A stretch of DNA of 64,000 nucleotides from Aphanothece hegewaldii CCALA 016. Its GTDB lineage: Bacteria > Cyanobacteriota > Cyanobacteriia > Cyanobacteriales > Microcystaceae. Position 1 is the first letter of the stretch. The number at the start of each line of letters is the position of its first letter. Positions 17,040-25,777 of this stretch are shown one piece after another. The position numbers and the translations under genes are program-made. The stretch covers positions 186,001-250,000 of the forward strand of contig NZ_PXOH01000001.1 in the NCBI RefSeq assembly GCF_003007785.1, given 5' to 3'. The notes under the pieces are model-generated. The model searched no databases and was not told the DNA's origin. It worked only from the letters and a program-made list of their open reading frames with translations.

Positions 17040-17384
17040 ATGGCACAAATTACCCTCAATCTCATTCAAGGTTCTGTATCTTTTAGTTTTACTGTTGAAG
17101 CGGCACAAAACCTTAAACAAGAAATTAACCAATTGATGCTAAGTTTGAAAGCGATCGCTTCTAACGCATCTAGCGGAGGTAAACCTAAACCTCAAAAAAT
17201 GATGGAATACCGCTATACAGGTGATGTTTTTCTCGAAGTTTTCTGCAATCCTAATATCTATCCGAGTCCTTTTGCTGCTAAAGTTTTATTAACGGTAAGA
17301 GACGATCGTATTCGTTTAACCACAGAAGCGGAACTGATGCGACTTACGGAAGATCTTGAGCAGTTTTTAAATCAGTTTGCCTAA
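17040..17384 (+). CDS. Conserved hypothetical protein
   Basis: This 114-residue, probably soluble alpha/beta protein is not assigned to a family. It begins MAQITLNLIQGSVSFSFTVE and ends in a helix, MRLTEDLEQFLNQFA. A TTG two codons upstream (17034) is also in frame, but ATG 17040 fits better. Its end lies 4 bases from the end of the convergent stator operon. No functional link is evident. Confidence 0.65.
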   Translation: MAQITLNLIQGSVSFSFTVEAAQNLKQEINQLMLSLKAIASNASSGGKPKPQKMMEYRYTGDVFLEVFCNPNIYPSPFAAKVLLTVRDDRIRLTTEAELMRLTEDLEQFLNQFA

Positions 17385-17388
17385 TTTT

Positions 17389-18015
17389 CTAATACTTTTG
17401 TTGCTTTCCTGGGGGAATAAAACGAATTTCAATTCGTCTTCTATCTTCGTTATTTTCTCGATCAAATGACGCGAGTTCCCCTGAAGGTAAATAAAGTTGT
17501 GCAGCAGAATAAGCCCTAAATTCTATGTTTTTTAATTCCTCTACTTTTTGTATTTCTTGAATAACGGCTAAGGCTCGCATTAATCCTAAATCTGCGTTAG
17601 AACCTGCTTTAAGTTGTGTAACCGATGCTTCTCGATTTGCGACTTTTTCTAACATTTTATCTAAATTCCCTACACTGCCAATTTCTTGACCATCCGTATG
17701 ACCAATGACTTGTATAAATTCAATATCATGACTTTGGGTAATGCGTTGTATACTAGGTATAATATCTTGAAAAATATAGTTTTTTAAGTCTAAATTAAGT
17801 TCGGCACTTCCCGACTTAAATTTAAAATTTCCTGATTGCTCATCAATAATAATTGGTGCTGCCGCTTGTAATTTTCGGTTTAAATATTGAGCTTGCAATA
17901 ATGCCATTAATAAAAACAAACTCAAAATCATAAACGCATTTGTCATTAAATCAGTAAATGCGGGAAAGACATTAAGATCTTCTGAGTCATTTCTAGAATA
18001 TGTTCGTCTTTTCAT
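17389..18015 (-). CDS. MotB/OmpA-like (ZorB-like) envelope protein
   Basis: The 208-residue protein has a short basic cytoplasmic tail and one transmembrane helix (about 23-42) that opens with the MotB-type FTDLMTNAF. D22 sits where the proton-carrying Asp of MotB lies. A periplasmic OmpA domain follows (about 62-200) with VIGHTDG (104-110), the NADLGLMRALAV helix (140-151) and the ending DRRRIEIRF. The OmpA domain should bind peptidoglycan. It is the last gene of a four-gene operon, 29 bases after the MotA/TolQ-like gene. The size resembles ZorB of Zorya, but no zorC, zorD or zorE homologue is present. Confidence 0.85.
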   Translation of the reverse strand: MKRRTYSRNDSEDLNVFPAFTDLMTNAFMILSLFLLMALLQAQYLNRKLQAAAPIIIDEQSGNFKFKSGSAELNLDLKNYIFQDIIPSIQRITQSHDIEFIQVIGHTDGQEIGSVGNLDKMLEKVANREASVTQLKAGSNADLGLMRALAVIQEIQKVEELKNIEFRAYSAAQLYLPSGELASFDRENNEDRRRIEIRFIPPGKQQKY

Positions 18016-18044
18016 TTTTTATAATCAAATAAATATTAGTTTTC

Positions 18045-19547
18045 TTAATCAATTATTCCCAGATCCTTTTTTAAGTGTTTTAATTTTTGTTCTATTGTCA
18101 AATCTGTATTTAATTGATTTTTTTGTAAATTATTATTCAAATTTTGCTTTTCATTTTGTAGAATTTTTTGCTCATTTAAACTTAATTGATCAATCGATTT
18201 TTGCAGAGAAGTAATTAAATTTTCTAAAGGTTTAATTCCCTGATTTAATTGCAATACAGATATTTCAAATAATCCTTCAATTCCTTCTAATTTTTGAGTT
18301 GCTTGTGTTAGCTGAGTAGCAAATTCACTTTCTTTAAAGGTTTGGGAAACTTTGACTAATTCGGTAGAACTTTCTTTAAGTTGACTAGAACAGGATTCTA
18401 ATTGAGTATAAACCTTTTTGGCTATTTGATTTGATTCTAAATTTTCTCCAATTAGTTTTTCAACATTATCCTTGAGTAACATTATTAAATATGTCAGATT
18501 TTGGTGAGTATTGACTAATTCTGTTACCGTCTGTTCTAAATTTTCTGAAAACTTACTTTGTTCAATTTTTTGAGAAGCACCCTGAAAAACGATCGCACTT
18601 TGTCCAATAACTTGAGCATATTCTCGTACTTTTGGCAAGACTTCTGTTAAAGCAACAACTTCTTGATTAATTAAGCCAAGGGATTCACGAAAAACATTTG
18701 CACCATTTGATAAAGTGCCTGAAACTTCCATTAATCTATTACAAATCATGATCACTAATTGTTGTGCTTGAGCATTAGCATCTGTCATTTTTCGAGTTTC
18801 ACGCCCAATCGTTGTTTCTAATACGTCTCCTACTTTTTGATGAAAACGTAATAAAAATTCATTCTGTTGCGCCACCATTTTATTTACTGCTTTATCTAAA
18901 CGTGTACCATTTTCGTTTAAGTTATCTTGAAAAACATTATCTAAGTAATCAGCAAGAGAACTAATTAATAAATTTTTTGATAAATTAGTATTCCAACGAA
19001 TATTAACTACAGTCAATATAGAACTACACAGTATACCAATTAAACTGGTAAAAAAAGCGATCCCCATTCCTTGTAAGGGTTGTTGGATTTGCTCAATAAG
19101 TTGATTAATATCACTAAATTGTGCTTGATTAATTGTTTGGCTCAAATCCTGTAAATTAATCGTAATCCCAATAAATGTACCTAATAACCCAAACGCTAAT
19201 AATAAGTTAGGTAAAACACGACAAAAATAATCCCATTTCTCGCAATTTAACGAATTTCCAAAGAAATTAAATTTTTCTTGAATATAAGTTCCATCAATTA
19301 AAGCATCTGTATTCACTTGCTCTAGATTAAAACTTGCTTTTCTAAATCTTTCTTCTAAAATTGTAAGAATTGTTGGTTTTATTCCAGGCGAATCTCCTTT
19401 TAATAATCGTCTAACTTTATTTATAATATCTCTTTGGTGAGCATAGAGTTTATAACGCATGAAAATACAAAGTATTGTAGGAAGTAAGACACACAATACC
19501 GTCAATATTAATAAATATGGCGGAATAATTTTCAACCAATCAGACAT
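18045..19547 (-). CDS. MotA/TolQ/ExbB-like stator protein with long coiled-coil tail (ZorA-like)
   Basis: The 500-residue membrane protein has three transmembrane helices, at about 8-29, 111-131 (LLLAFGLLGTFIGI) and 160-181 (GMGIAFFTSLIGIL). The latter two are the ion-channel helices of the MotA/TolQ/ExbB fold. After residue 190 it continues as about 300 residues of amphipathic helix, mostly coiled coil, with Gln, Asn and Leu rich heptads. A long cytoplasmic tail on a MotA-like core is the feature of ZorA, so an ion-driven rotor transmitting motion to a cytoplasmic partner is plausible. The next gene encodes the MotB-like partner, and the upstream gene the tubulin-like protein. Confidence 0.82.
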   Translation of the reverse strand: MSDWLKIIPPYLLILTVLCVLLPTILCIFMRYKLYAHQRDIINKVRRLLKGDSPGIKPTILTILEERFRKASFNLEQVNTDALIDGTYIQEKFNFFGNSLNCEKWDYFCRVLPNLLLAFGLLGTFIGITINLQDLSQTINQAQFSDINQLIEQIQQPLQGMGIAFFTSLIGILCSSILTVVNIRWNTNLSKNLLISSLADYLDNVFQDNLNENGTRLDKAVNKMVAQQNEFLLRFHQKVGDVLETTIGRETRKMTDANAQAQQLVIMICNRLMEVSGTLSNGANVFRESLGLINQEVVALTEVLPKVREYAQVIGQSAIVFQGASQKIEQSKFSENLEQTVTELVNTHQNLTYLIMLLKDNVEKLIGENLESNQIAKKVYTQLESCSSQLKESSTELVKVSQTFKESEFATQLTQATQKLEGIEGLFEISVLQLNQGIKPLENLITSLQKSIDQLSLNEQKILQNEKQNLNNNLQKNQLNTDLTIEQKLKHLKKDLGIID

Positions 19548-19572
19548 AAATTAAACCTCTATAATTTTTATT

Positions 19573-22500
19573 TTATTGATCAAATATAAGCTTTTTAACA
19601 GCTTCAAATTGTTCTTGTGTTAAGAATCCTTGCTTAAAATCGTCAGTATACTTATCTAACAGTTTTAATTTTTCTAATTGTTCTAATGAGCTTTTCTGAG
19701 ATACAGCAGTTGATTGAACATTATCTTCGATTTCTGGCTCTAAAACTTCTCCCGTTAAAATCGGTTGACTATTTGTCTGATTAGTCGATGGTGTTAACTG
19801 AGGTTCCATCACACCTAAAAAATTTCTCATTTCCAAGCAAAAAAGCTGAATAATGCCGTCTTTTGCTAATTCTTTATCTGTTGCCTTTTCGCCAATTACT
19901 TTACCCCGATCAAAATAATTAAAATGTTCTTTTGGTAAAGTATCTATGTGAGCAATAAATTTAACTATCTTTTCAGGAAAATAATAAGTGTACCATTGAT
20001 TTGGTTGCGATTTCAATTGATATTTAAACTGCTCAAATTTTTCAATTAAAGCTTGAGCAATATCTTGACGTTTAGCTAATTGTTCGACGGCTTCGCGCCA
20101 CACCGAACTTAAAAAAATTGCTTCTTCTGTGCGACGAAACTGATCATAATAAGTGAGTTCAAATTTATCAATTTGTGCATTATGTTTTAAAATATCTAGA
20201 GCGATACAGGGAAAGAAAGTATGTTCAATTTGATTAACATGATTTGCATCAGGAGGAATCATCTCAAAAAAGTCTATTGAATAATCATTATGTAAGAATG
20301 ATTGTGCTAACTTCAGTTGTCTTTCGTATAGCTGTCGCATTTGTTCTAAACCACTGACAATTCTAAGCGGAAAAGCAGCATATTCATGTACAATAATGAT
20401 TTCATCTTCGGCTTGCATTGGTTTTAAAACACTATCTGCAACACCGATTTCTTTTTTAAGAATTTCTTTAAATTGTCTAACTTCTGGTTCATCTTTATCT
20501 TTAAAACCAATGATTTTAAGGGTTTTTCCTGGATCATCAAAATAACGTGTTGCACTGACATTTATTGGTAAAAGCGGTTCTGATTCTAGTAAAATTTGTT
20601 CTAGACGTTTGGAGCGTTCCGAAATGGGATAATGTTCTAAAAAGCGTTTAATGGCTGATTGAACTTTACTCATTCCACGATTGCTAAATTGACGATCAAC
20701 TGTATTATTAATTATTTGTTTAAGATGTGGTTCGTCAACTAAATTGGGTTTAAGCAGTTGAGTAAGTGTCTGATTATTTCCAAAGCGTTCAATAATTTTT
20801 AAACTAACAGAAACCAGTTGAGCATAAGGCTCATTTACTTCCACAAAATCATCATAACAACTATCGATATCTTCTTCTGGGAGAATTGCCTCGCCACTCA
20901 TTTCGTCAAAGTTAACTTGTTTGAGATCAGATTCATTTTTTTGATAAAATACGTTTAAATCTTGAAAAAGATTATTAAGATTATTTGTTTGATTAATTAA
21001 AGACTGTATCTGTTGTTGCAGACTTATACAAATTTTTAGGGCTTCTTCAACTAAAGCAAAATCAAAGTTATGTTTAATGAGTTGATAAATTTGCTGTACT
21101 CCGTTTCTGGCTTCACTTTGAATTTGTCCAACTTTATTTTTACCAAAAAAGGGTAGGCTTTTTTGTTGCTGAAAGTCATCGATTAATTGTTTAGTATCTT
21201 GCCATTTTTTCTCTAAATCTTCTAAGCGATACATTTCTCTTAAATCTTGTTTTTGTTCTTCCAAACGTCTTTGAGAATCGTTTAATTCAGTAAAAAAGGC
21301 TTCTAACCACGCTCTTGTATTATTAACACAAAAGTCGGCATTTCCAGGATTGAGCAAACTTTCCCAATATTGCTCGATATCTCCTTTCAATTTATCGATT
21401 AAACTCACTCTCGATTTTTGTAAATACGTTAACCAAATTCCTCTAGTACTTTCGGTTTCTCCTGGTTGAACAGTGCGAAATTGTTCTCTTAATTTCCCTG
21501 GTAGTTGATTAATGATTCCTTCTATTTCATCTAGGTTTTTACTTTCTTCTAAACTTATATCAAGATTTACCTTCCAAGTTTTCAGTGTTTGTGCAAAATT
21601 TTTATTAGTGTCTTGTGTCAGTTCTTCTAGCTTTAAGAGAAAGTAATCTTTACTAGATTTGTCGGCACTCCAATTAATAAGAAAGCGTTTAAGTAATGTT
21701 TGCGCTTCAGGACTTTGACCTTTTCCATCTAACCAAAATTTAGTTAGGTTGAGTTCTAATCTATTTAACGCTACTTGAACGATAATATCACGAGTGAAAT
21801 AAACAGAAGCTAACCCAAAAGTTAGATAGCGTTGTGTCATTTTAAAGGGATGTTCATCCGCACTCAACATCTGTAGTCTAAAATTGTCTCTCTGTTCTTT
21901 TAATGCTGATGCTAATTCTCCACAAAAGTCTAAGGTTATTTTATGAGCGATAACGTTAGTTAACTTATTTTTATCAATAATTTTATAATCTTTTGCTGTT
22001 TGATTAGAAACTAAATAAGTAAAATCAAAAGGGGGTCTAGATTCTTGAATTTCGATTAAATTTTGTAAATCGAAACAAGTATCGAAAGTTGTTTGAGGAG
22101 TTGAATAGTAATTTAGTTCTTTCAATGCTGCATAGACGTTTCCATTCATATTCGGTGTATCGCCGTATAGTTGTGGACTGACAACGAGATAACCAAAAAG
22201 CTGGGTTTCTTTTTCGCTATACATTCTTCTAATTGTGTAGGCAACATCTAAAAACATCCCGCTACCTGTTCCCCCACACAAAGAACCAACAACGAATATA
22301 TTTAATCCCTGTTCGACATTAAACCCTTTTTTTAGTAATACTCCTTCATGTCCTCTGGTGCGATTTTCTGCACTTTCAATAGCTTTTTGAATTTTACGAA
22401 AATTATGGAAAAAGGTTAATCTTCCTACAGGTCTAATTCCATGCGCTCCGTCTTGTATTGCTTTTATATGCTCTACTAGCTGTGGTGGAAACCAACGAGC

Positions 22501-22860
22501 AATATGATGACATGGCCCTGGTCGATTATATTTATATTGATCTTTTAATTCTTGACGAAATGTATTAACATCAACTGGGGTCATTGTTGCTGCAATTCTC
22601 TCAGAATCTGTAAATACAATTTCTTCTCCTTGATATGTATTTCCTGTTCTTAGTCCTGTTGTTTGTAGTGCATCTTTATCGGTATCAATAGCCAAAAAAC
22701 TAATCACAGGTAACTCATCCAAGCTACCATATTTATCAATAATGAGCCGTCGGATTCTCATTAATACATCTCTTCCTGTCCCACCTAAACCGATACAAAT
22801 GGTTTTTTTAATAACACGGGATTGACGTTCTTTGGGTTTGCCTTGAAATTCCGTAACCAT
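19573..22860 (-). CDS. Tubulin/FtsZ-like GTPase (Tubulin_2 type) with coiled coils
   Basis: The 1095-residue protein has an N-terminal tubulin-fold nucleotide-binding domain. This includes IGLGGTGRDVLMRIR (23-37), FLAIDTD (55-61) and the phosphate-binding signature CGGTGSGMFLDVA (195-207). NVYAALKELNYY follows at 241-252. The central 500-700 region is strongly coiled coil (Gln/Glu/Lys/Leu). The last 40 residues resemble a SHOCT oligomerisation module (LEKLKLLDKY, GFLTQEQFEAVKKLIF). It is far larger than FtsZ or TubZ and belongs to the prokaryotic 'tubulin-like' family of unknown function. The operon places it between a membrane-anchored vWA protein and a stator pair, suggesting a GTP-controlled cytoplasmic scaffold. 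Confidence 0.87.
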   Translation of the reverse strand: MVTEFQGKPKERQSRVIKKTICIGLGGTGRDVLMRIRRLIIDKYGSLDELPVISFLAIDTDKDALQTTGLRTGNTYQGEEIVFTDSERIAATMTPVDVNTFRQELKDQYKYNRPGPCHHIARWFPPQLVEHIKAIQDGAHGIRPVGRLTFFHNFRKIQKAIESAENRTRGHEGVLLKKGFNVEQGLNIFVVGSLCGGTGSGMFLDVAYTIRRMYSEKETQLFGYLVVSPQLYGDTPNMNGNVYAALKELNYYSTPQTTFDTCFDLQNLIEIQESRPPFDFTYLVSNQTAKDYKIIDKNKLTNVIAHKITLDFCGELASALKEQRDNFRLQMLSADEHPFKMTQRYLTFGLASVYFTRDIIVQVALNRLELNLTKFWLDGKGQSPEAQTLLKRFLINWSADKSSKDYFLLKLEELTQDTNKNFAQTLKTWKVNLDISLEESKNLDEIEGIINQLPGKLREQFRTVQPGETESTRGIWLTYLQKSRVSLIDKLKGDIEQYWESLLNPGNADFCVNNTRAWLEAFFTELNDSQRRLEEQKQDLREMYRLEDLEKKWQDTKQLIDDFQQQKSLPFFGKNKVGQIQSEARNGVQQIYQLIKHNFDFALVEEALKICISLQQQIQSLINQTNNLNNLFQDLNVFYQKNESDLKQVNFDEMSGEAILPEEDIDSCYDDFVEVNEPYAQLVSVSLKIIERFGNNQTLTQLLKPNLVDEPHLKQIINNTVDRQFSNRGMSKVQSAIKRFLEHYPISERSKRLEQILLESEPLLPINVSATRYFDDPGKTLKIIGFKDKDEPEVRQFKEILKKEIGVADSVLKPMQAEDEIIIVHEYAAFPLRIVSGLEQMRQLYERQLKLAQSFLHNDYSIDFFEMIPPDANHVNQIEHTFFPCIALDILKHNAQIDKFELTYYDQFRRTEEAIFLSSVWREAVEQLAKRQDIAQALIEKFEQFKYQLKSQPNQWYTYYFPEKIVKFIAHIDTLPKEHFNYFDRGKVIGEKATDKELAKDGIIQLFCLEMRNFLGVMEPQLTPSTNQTNSQPILTGEVLEPEIEDNVQSTAVSQKSSLEQLEKLKLLDKYTDDFKQGFLTQEQFEAVKKLIFDQ

Positions 22861-22878
22861 ATTTAAACTCTCCTATAA

Positions 22879-24027
22879 TTATTTAATTATATTAATTTCT
22901 GTTTCAAAATCTCTTGCTCTATTATCTGGGCAATTTAAGCGAATTCGATTTGTGATAATTTTTTCGGTTTTTTGAAGTTCTCTACCTTTATAAAATATGG
23001 GTTCTGCATTTTTTGCGGGTTCTAAATATAAGCTATTTCCTTTACGTTTTATATATCCTCTAATTTCATCACCGGGACTATAAATAGTATTTAAGCCTTC
23101 AAGTTCTCCTATTGTTATTTTTTGATTATTTTTTAAATATAAGGTTTTTAGTTCATCATCTTTCGGTGATTTAACTTTTATTGTCCATTTCTTTTGTAGT
23201 AAACGAAAATAATTTAGCCCAAAAAGACTTGCACCTGTAAACAGTATTAATCCTAAAACGGGTAGCCAAAGCTGATTAAAAAGATAAGATGGCACTAAAC
23301 AAGTTTGTTTTCCTCCTGGTGTGGGGGTACAAAATTCTTGAATACTGGGAGGAAGATCGACTACTGTTAAATTATAGGTCTGATTATTTTGTGTGGGAAT
23401 GGGTTGCGATCGCTCTTTACCTGGTAGTTTTTTAACCCAATCAATCCAGCATTGTCGTTCTTGACTTTCGGGCGTATTTGTGTCTCTAAAAGGACTATCG
23501 GCTGGCGTTTCTATCCAAACATTAGAAGGAATTCCAGCTTGAGTAAATAATGGTGCATCGGTTAGCCAAATAATCGATTGTTCTTGAATCGGTTGATTAT
23601 TTTTTAGACGATTTTGATTAAGTTTTGCTAACTCTTGATAAATAAATAATTCGGCTTGTTGAATGTCTGTGTTTTGTAATCTTTCATCTGATTGAAATGG
23701 AATAATTTGTAAGATTCGCTCAGTGTCTTCTTTCTTGTTTTTATAAACAATTGATTTCTCGTTCGACAAAGGATTTTCTTGAGTATTTAAAGGATTAATA
23801 CTAGAGGCAAAAGGAACAATATAAACGGAGTCGCCAGGTTGTAAACTTTTCTCAACAATTTGACGCAAACGAGTTCGCCCTTCATCATTTAACCCAACAC
23901 TCTCGGTTAAATCAAGGGCTAAAACCACATCACGCCCGCCATTAAGACGCGCTACCCATTCTAAACCCGTTTTTTGCCATCCAGTCGGAAAAGTCCCCGG
24001 AATAACGGTCTGACAGTCTTTAGCCAA
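22879..24027 (-). CDS. vWA-domain membrane protein, first gene of the stator/tubulin operon
   Basis: The 382-residue reading frame has a von Willebrand A domain (about 30-225) with the metal-site motif DLTES (D39, T41, S43) and a later TD (156-157). One transmembrane helix lies at about 253-275. A 100-residue beta-rich domain follows, vaguely like FHA (GDEIRGYIKRKGN). Positive charge just after the helix (LLQKKWTIKVK) predicts the vWA domain outside and the C-terminus inside, yet no signal peptide is encoded. The only usable start is TTG 24027, without a ribosome-binding site, and a stop lies eight codons upstream. The 5' end may be truncated. It sits 18 bases upstream of the tubulin-like gene. 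Confidence 0.78.
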   Translation of the reverse strand: MAKDCQTVIPGTFPTGWQKTGLEWVARLNGGRDVVLALDLTESVGLNDEGRTRLRQIVEKSLQPGDSVYIVPFASSINPLNTQENPLSNEKSIVYKNKKEDTERILQIIPFQSDERLQNTDIQQAELFIYQELAKLNQNRLKNNQPIQEQSIIWLTDAPLFTQAGIPSNVWIETPADSPFRDTNTPESQERQCWIDWVKKLPGKERSQPIPTQNNQTYNLTVVDLPPSIQEFCTPTPGGKQTCLVPSYLFNQLWLPVLGLILFTGASLFGLNYFRLLQKKWTIKVKSPKDDELKTLYLKNNQKITIGELEGLNTIYSPGDEIRGYIKRKGNSLYLEPAKNAEPIFYKGRELQKTEKIITNRIRLNCPDNRARDFETEINIIK

Positions 24028-24179
24028 AGTAAGTTTTTTGTCTGATGGTTAGTCTTCTTACCAGTTTATATCCGATTTTAAGATTAAGCTAGAGTTTCTA
24101 AATCTGACGCAGTACTAATATATAAAATTTTGTATACTATGTATATTAGACAAAAACATTTTGCTTAATTTTATTTTTT

Positions 24180-24917
24180 ATGACCACTCAAATCGAAGTA
24201 TTTCAACCTCTCCGGGATCATACACAACTTCCTGATTCTGATGGTACTTTCGTGAAAAACTTTCAAGAACACCCGCAAAGCATTTTATTAACCGAATCAA
24301 TTTGGCTAACTTTAGAGCAAATTCATCCAGACAAACAATTCTGTATCGGACAAGATAGCGGTATTTATTGGCGAATTACAGAACCCCTAGAAAAAGGTGC
24401 AGAAGCTCCCGACTGGTTTTATGTTCCTGATGTGCCACCGACTCTAAATGGAATCGCACGTCGTTCTTATGTCATGTGGCAAGAATTTGTCGCACCTTTA
24501 ATAGTATTAGAATTTGTTTCAGGTACAGGATTTGAGGAACGAGATACAACACCTTATAAGGGTAAATTCTGGGTATACGAAAAAGCGATACGTGTTCCTT
24601 TTTATGGAATCTATGAAGTGCAAAAAGCATCCGTTGAGATGTATGTTTTAACAGAAGGACATTATCAACGAATGGAACCGAATCAACGTGGACATTATCC
24701 CATCCCACCACTAGGGGTAGAAATCGGAATTTGGCAAGGTGAATATAAAAATCAAGATCTTCCTTGGTTGCGTTGGTGGGATGAGCTTGGAAATTTATTA
24801 CTAACTGGAGACGAACGAGCCGAACTTGAACATCAACGAGCCGAACTTGAACGCCAACGGGCCGATCGCCTAGCTGCTAAACTAAGAGAAATGGGGATTA
24901 ATCCTGAAGATATCTAA
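24180..24917 (+). CDS. Uma2 family endonuclease-like protein with C-terminal heptads
   Basis: The 245-residue Uma2 (DUF820) protein shows the PD-(D/E)xK core: PDWFYVPD at about 79, IVLEFVSGTG at about 108-117 and the YKGKFWVYEKA segment. The C-terminal 30 residues are a short charged coiled coil built from two near-identical seven-residue units (RAELEHQ, RAELERQ) before the family's common LAAKLREMGINPED end. Function of the family is unknown. It is divergent from the vWA gene and could share a promoter region with that operon. Confidence 0.87.
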   Translation: MTTQIEVFQPLRDHTQLPDSDGTFVKNFQEHPQSILLTESIWLTLEQIHPDKQFCIGQDSGIYWRITEPLEKGAEAPDWFYVPDVPPTLNGIARRSYVMWQEFVAPLIVLEFVSGTGFEERDTTPYKGKFWVYEKAIRVPFYGIYEVQKASVEMYVLTEGHYQRMEPNQRGHYPIPPLGVEIGIWQGEYKNQDLPWLRWWDELGNLLLTGDERAELEHQRAELERQRADRLAAKLREMGINPEDI

Positions 24918-24923
24918 AAAACT

Positions 24924-25166
24924 TTAATCGTCACCCCAATTTTCTTTACCAATTAAATCTCCAATAGAATCTCTAAGCAAATAATCACACTTTTCTAACT
25001 CACATTCTAAACCGACCCATTCACGCGCAGGTATATACTGACAAAGAATATAAATAGGCTGTTGACGACTAATTGCTCCTTTTTCAACTAAGTGACGCGC
25101 TTCCTCTTGAAGCAGATCGACAGAATAAAAAAGTTTTTGAGGTGAACCTAATGTGGGCAAAATCAT
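24924..25166 (-). CDS. DUF4327 family protein
   Basis: The 80-residue cyanobacterial protein has the DUF4327 pattern: YSVDLLQEEARHLVEKGAIS, then QPIYILCQYIPAREW, then ELEKCDYLLRDSIGDLIG. It is small, acidic and soluble, restricted as far as I know to cyanobacteria, and its function is unknown. Its 3' end is 7 bases from the end of the convergent Uma2 gene. Upstream is the 670-base gap leading to rplC. Confidence 0.85.
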   Translation of the reverse strand: MILPTLGSPQKLFYSVDLLQEEARHLVEKGAISRQQPIYILCQYIPAREWVGLECELEKCDYLLRDSIGDLIGKENWGDD

Positions 25167-25396
25167 AAATGATCAATCCGTATATTAAGGATTCTAATTT
25201 TTTATGGTAGTCGAGAATACACTAAAAAAATTTTTTTTTAACTGTATCGTTAATTACAATTTACTACTTATTTTGTCAAAACATTACAAAATCAAGTTTT
25301 TTCTTAACAATTACTTGAAAAATCATTTTTTATTGATTAGTTTTAAGCTGTAGCTACACCGTCAACACTCGCCTCAAAAAAAAATTGGCTACCCCC
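25167..25396. other. AT-rich gap between DUF4327 and the rplC leader
   Basis: This stretch holds no reading frame worth calling. It contains A and T runs and presumably the DUF4327 promoter. The rest of the gap up to rplC contains a promoter and a folded RNA-like segment, listed separately. Confidence 0.6.
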
Positions 25397-25426
25397 TTGA
25401 TCTTGTCATCCGTAATCTTATATACT
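25397..25426 (+). promoter_or_regulatory. Sigma-70-type promoter ahead of the rplC leader
   Basis: TTGATC (25397-25402) and TATACT (25421-25426) are separated by 18 bases, with transcription expected to start near 25433. The start would fall exactly at the 5' side of the folded segment that follows. It is about 410 bases upstream of rplC and is the best candidate for the main ribosomal-operon promoter or for a separate small RNA. Confidence 0.55.
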
Positions 25427-25432
25427 GTTTGA

Positions 25433-25663
25433 TCGTGACCAAGTTGATTCTTAACATCTGGTAGAAATCAGGGCTAATAGCTCAAGTCGCCTTATGACCT
25501 AAAATGTTTTAGGTGAGATAAGCCGACCTCTGAGAGTATGGAGTTAAGATTACTCACTTGGTGACCATGATCCTTAAAATCATGGGCTGCTTTTAAGATA
25601 CTGGGGACTCAATCCTTAAGTCTCGAAAGCGTTACGGCCAATATATATTGTAACCAGGTCAAC
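25433..25663 (+). ncRNA. Candidate structured RNA upstream of rplC (class unknown)
   Basis: Several helices are visible. A closing stem pairs GTTGA (25443-25447) plus CTGGT (25458-25462) with ACCAG (25653-25657) plus TCAAC (25659-25663). Inside are GTCGCCTTAT/ATAAGCCGAC (one mismatch) enclosing CCTAAAA/TTTTAGG (25498-25513), GAGT/ACTC near 25541-25555, CCATGAT/ATCATGG (25565-25585), GCTTT/AAAGC with GACT/AGTC inside (about 25590-25630), and GTTAC/GTAAC (25631-25654). ACCAAG (25438-25443) can alternatively pair with CTTGGT (25557-25562). It follows a promoter directly and has no coding frame. It could be a free small RNA (6S-like size) or a cis leader of the ribosomal operon. I do not recognise a known riboswitch core. 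Confidence 0.45.
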
Positions 25664-25757
25664 AAAATAAACTTATATTTTAAATCCTGGAAGCCACCCG
25701 TTGTTATTACCTAATAAATTAAGAAGGTAAAACGCAAAGATTAGCACGCCTTCACAA

Positions 25758-25777
25758 GTGGGAATAGCTATTCTCAC
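25758..25777 (+). promoter_or_regulatory. Hairpin shortly before rplC
   Basis: GTGGGAATAG pairs directly with CTATTCTCAC, a 10-base inverted repeat with one G-U pair, ending 59 bases before the rplC start. No T run follows. It could be a ribosomal-protein binding site in the leader or an RNA-processing site. Confidence 0.4.

Noticed and set aside
17389-24027. Calling the operon a Zorya defence system
   Set aside because: Only the stator pair resembles ZorA/ZorB; no ZorC, ZorD helicase or ZorE nuclease is present, and the tubulin-like and vWA genes are not Zorya parts.
25433-25663. Known riboswitch (cobalamin, TPP, glutamine) or RNase P RNA upstream of rplC
   Set aside because: None of the conserved core words of those RNAs was found; a class name would be a guess.
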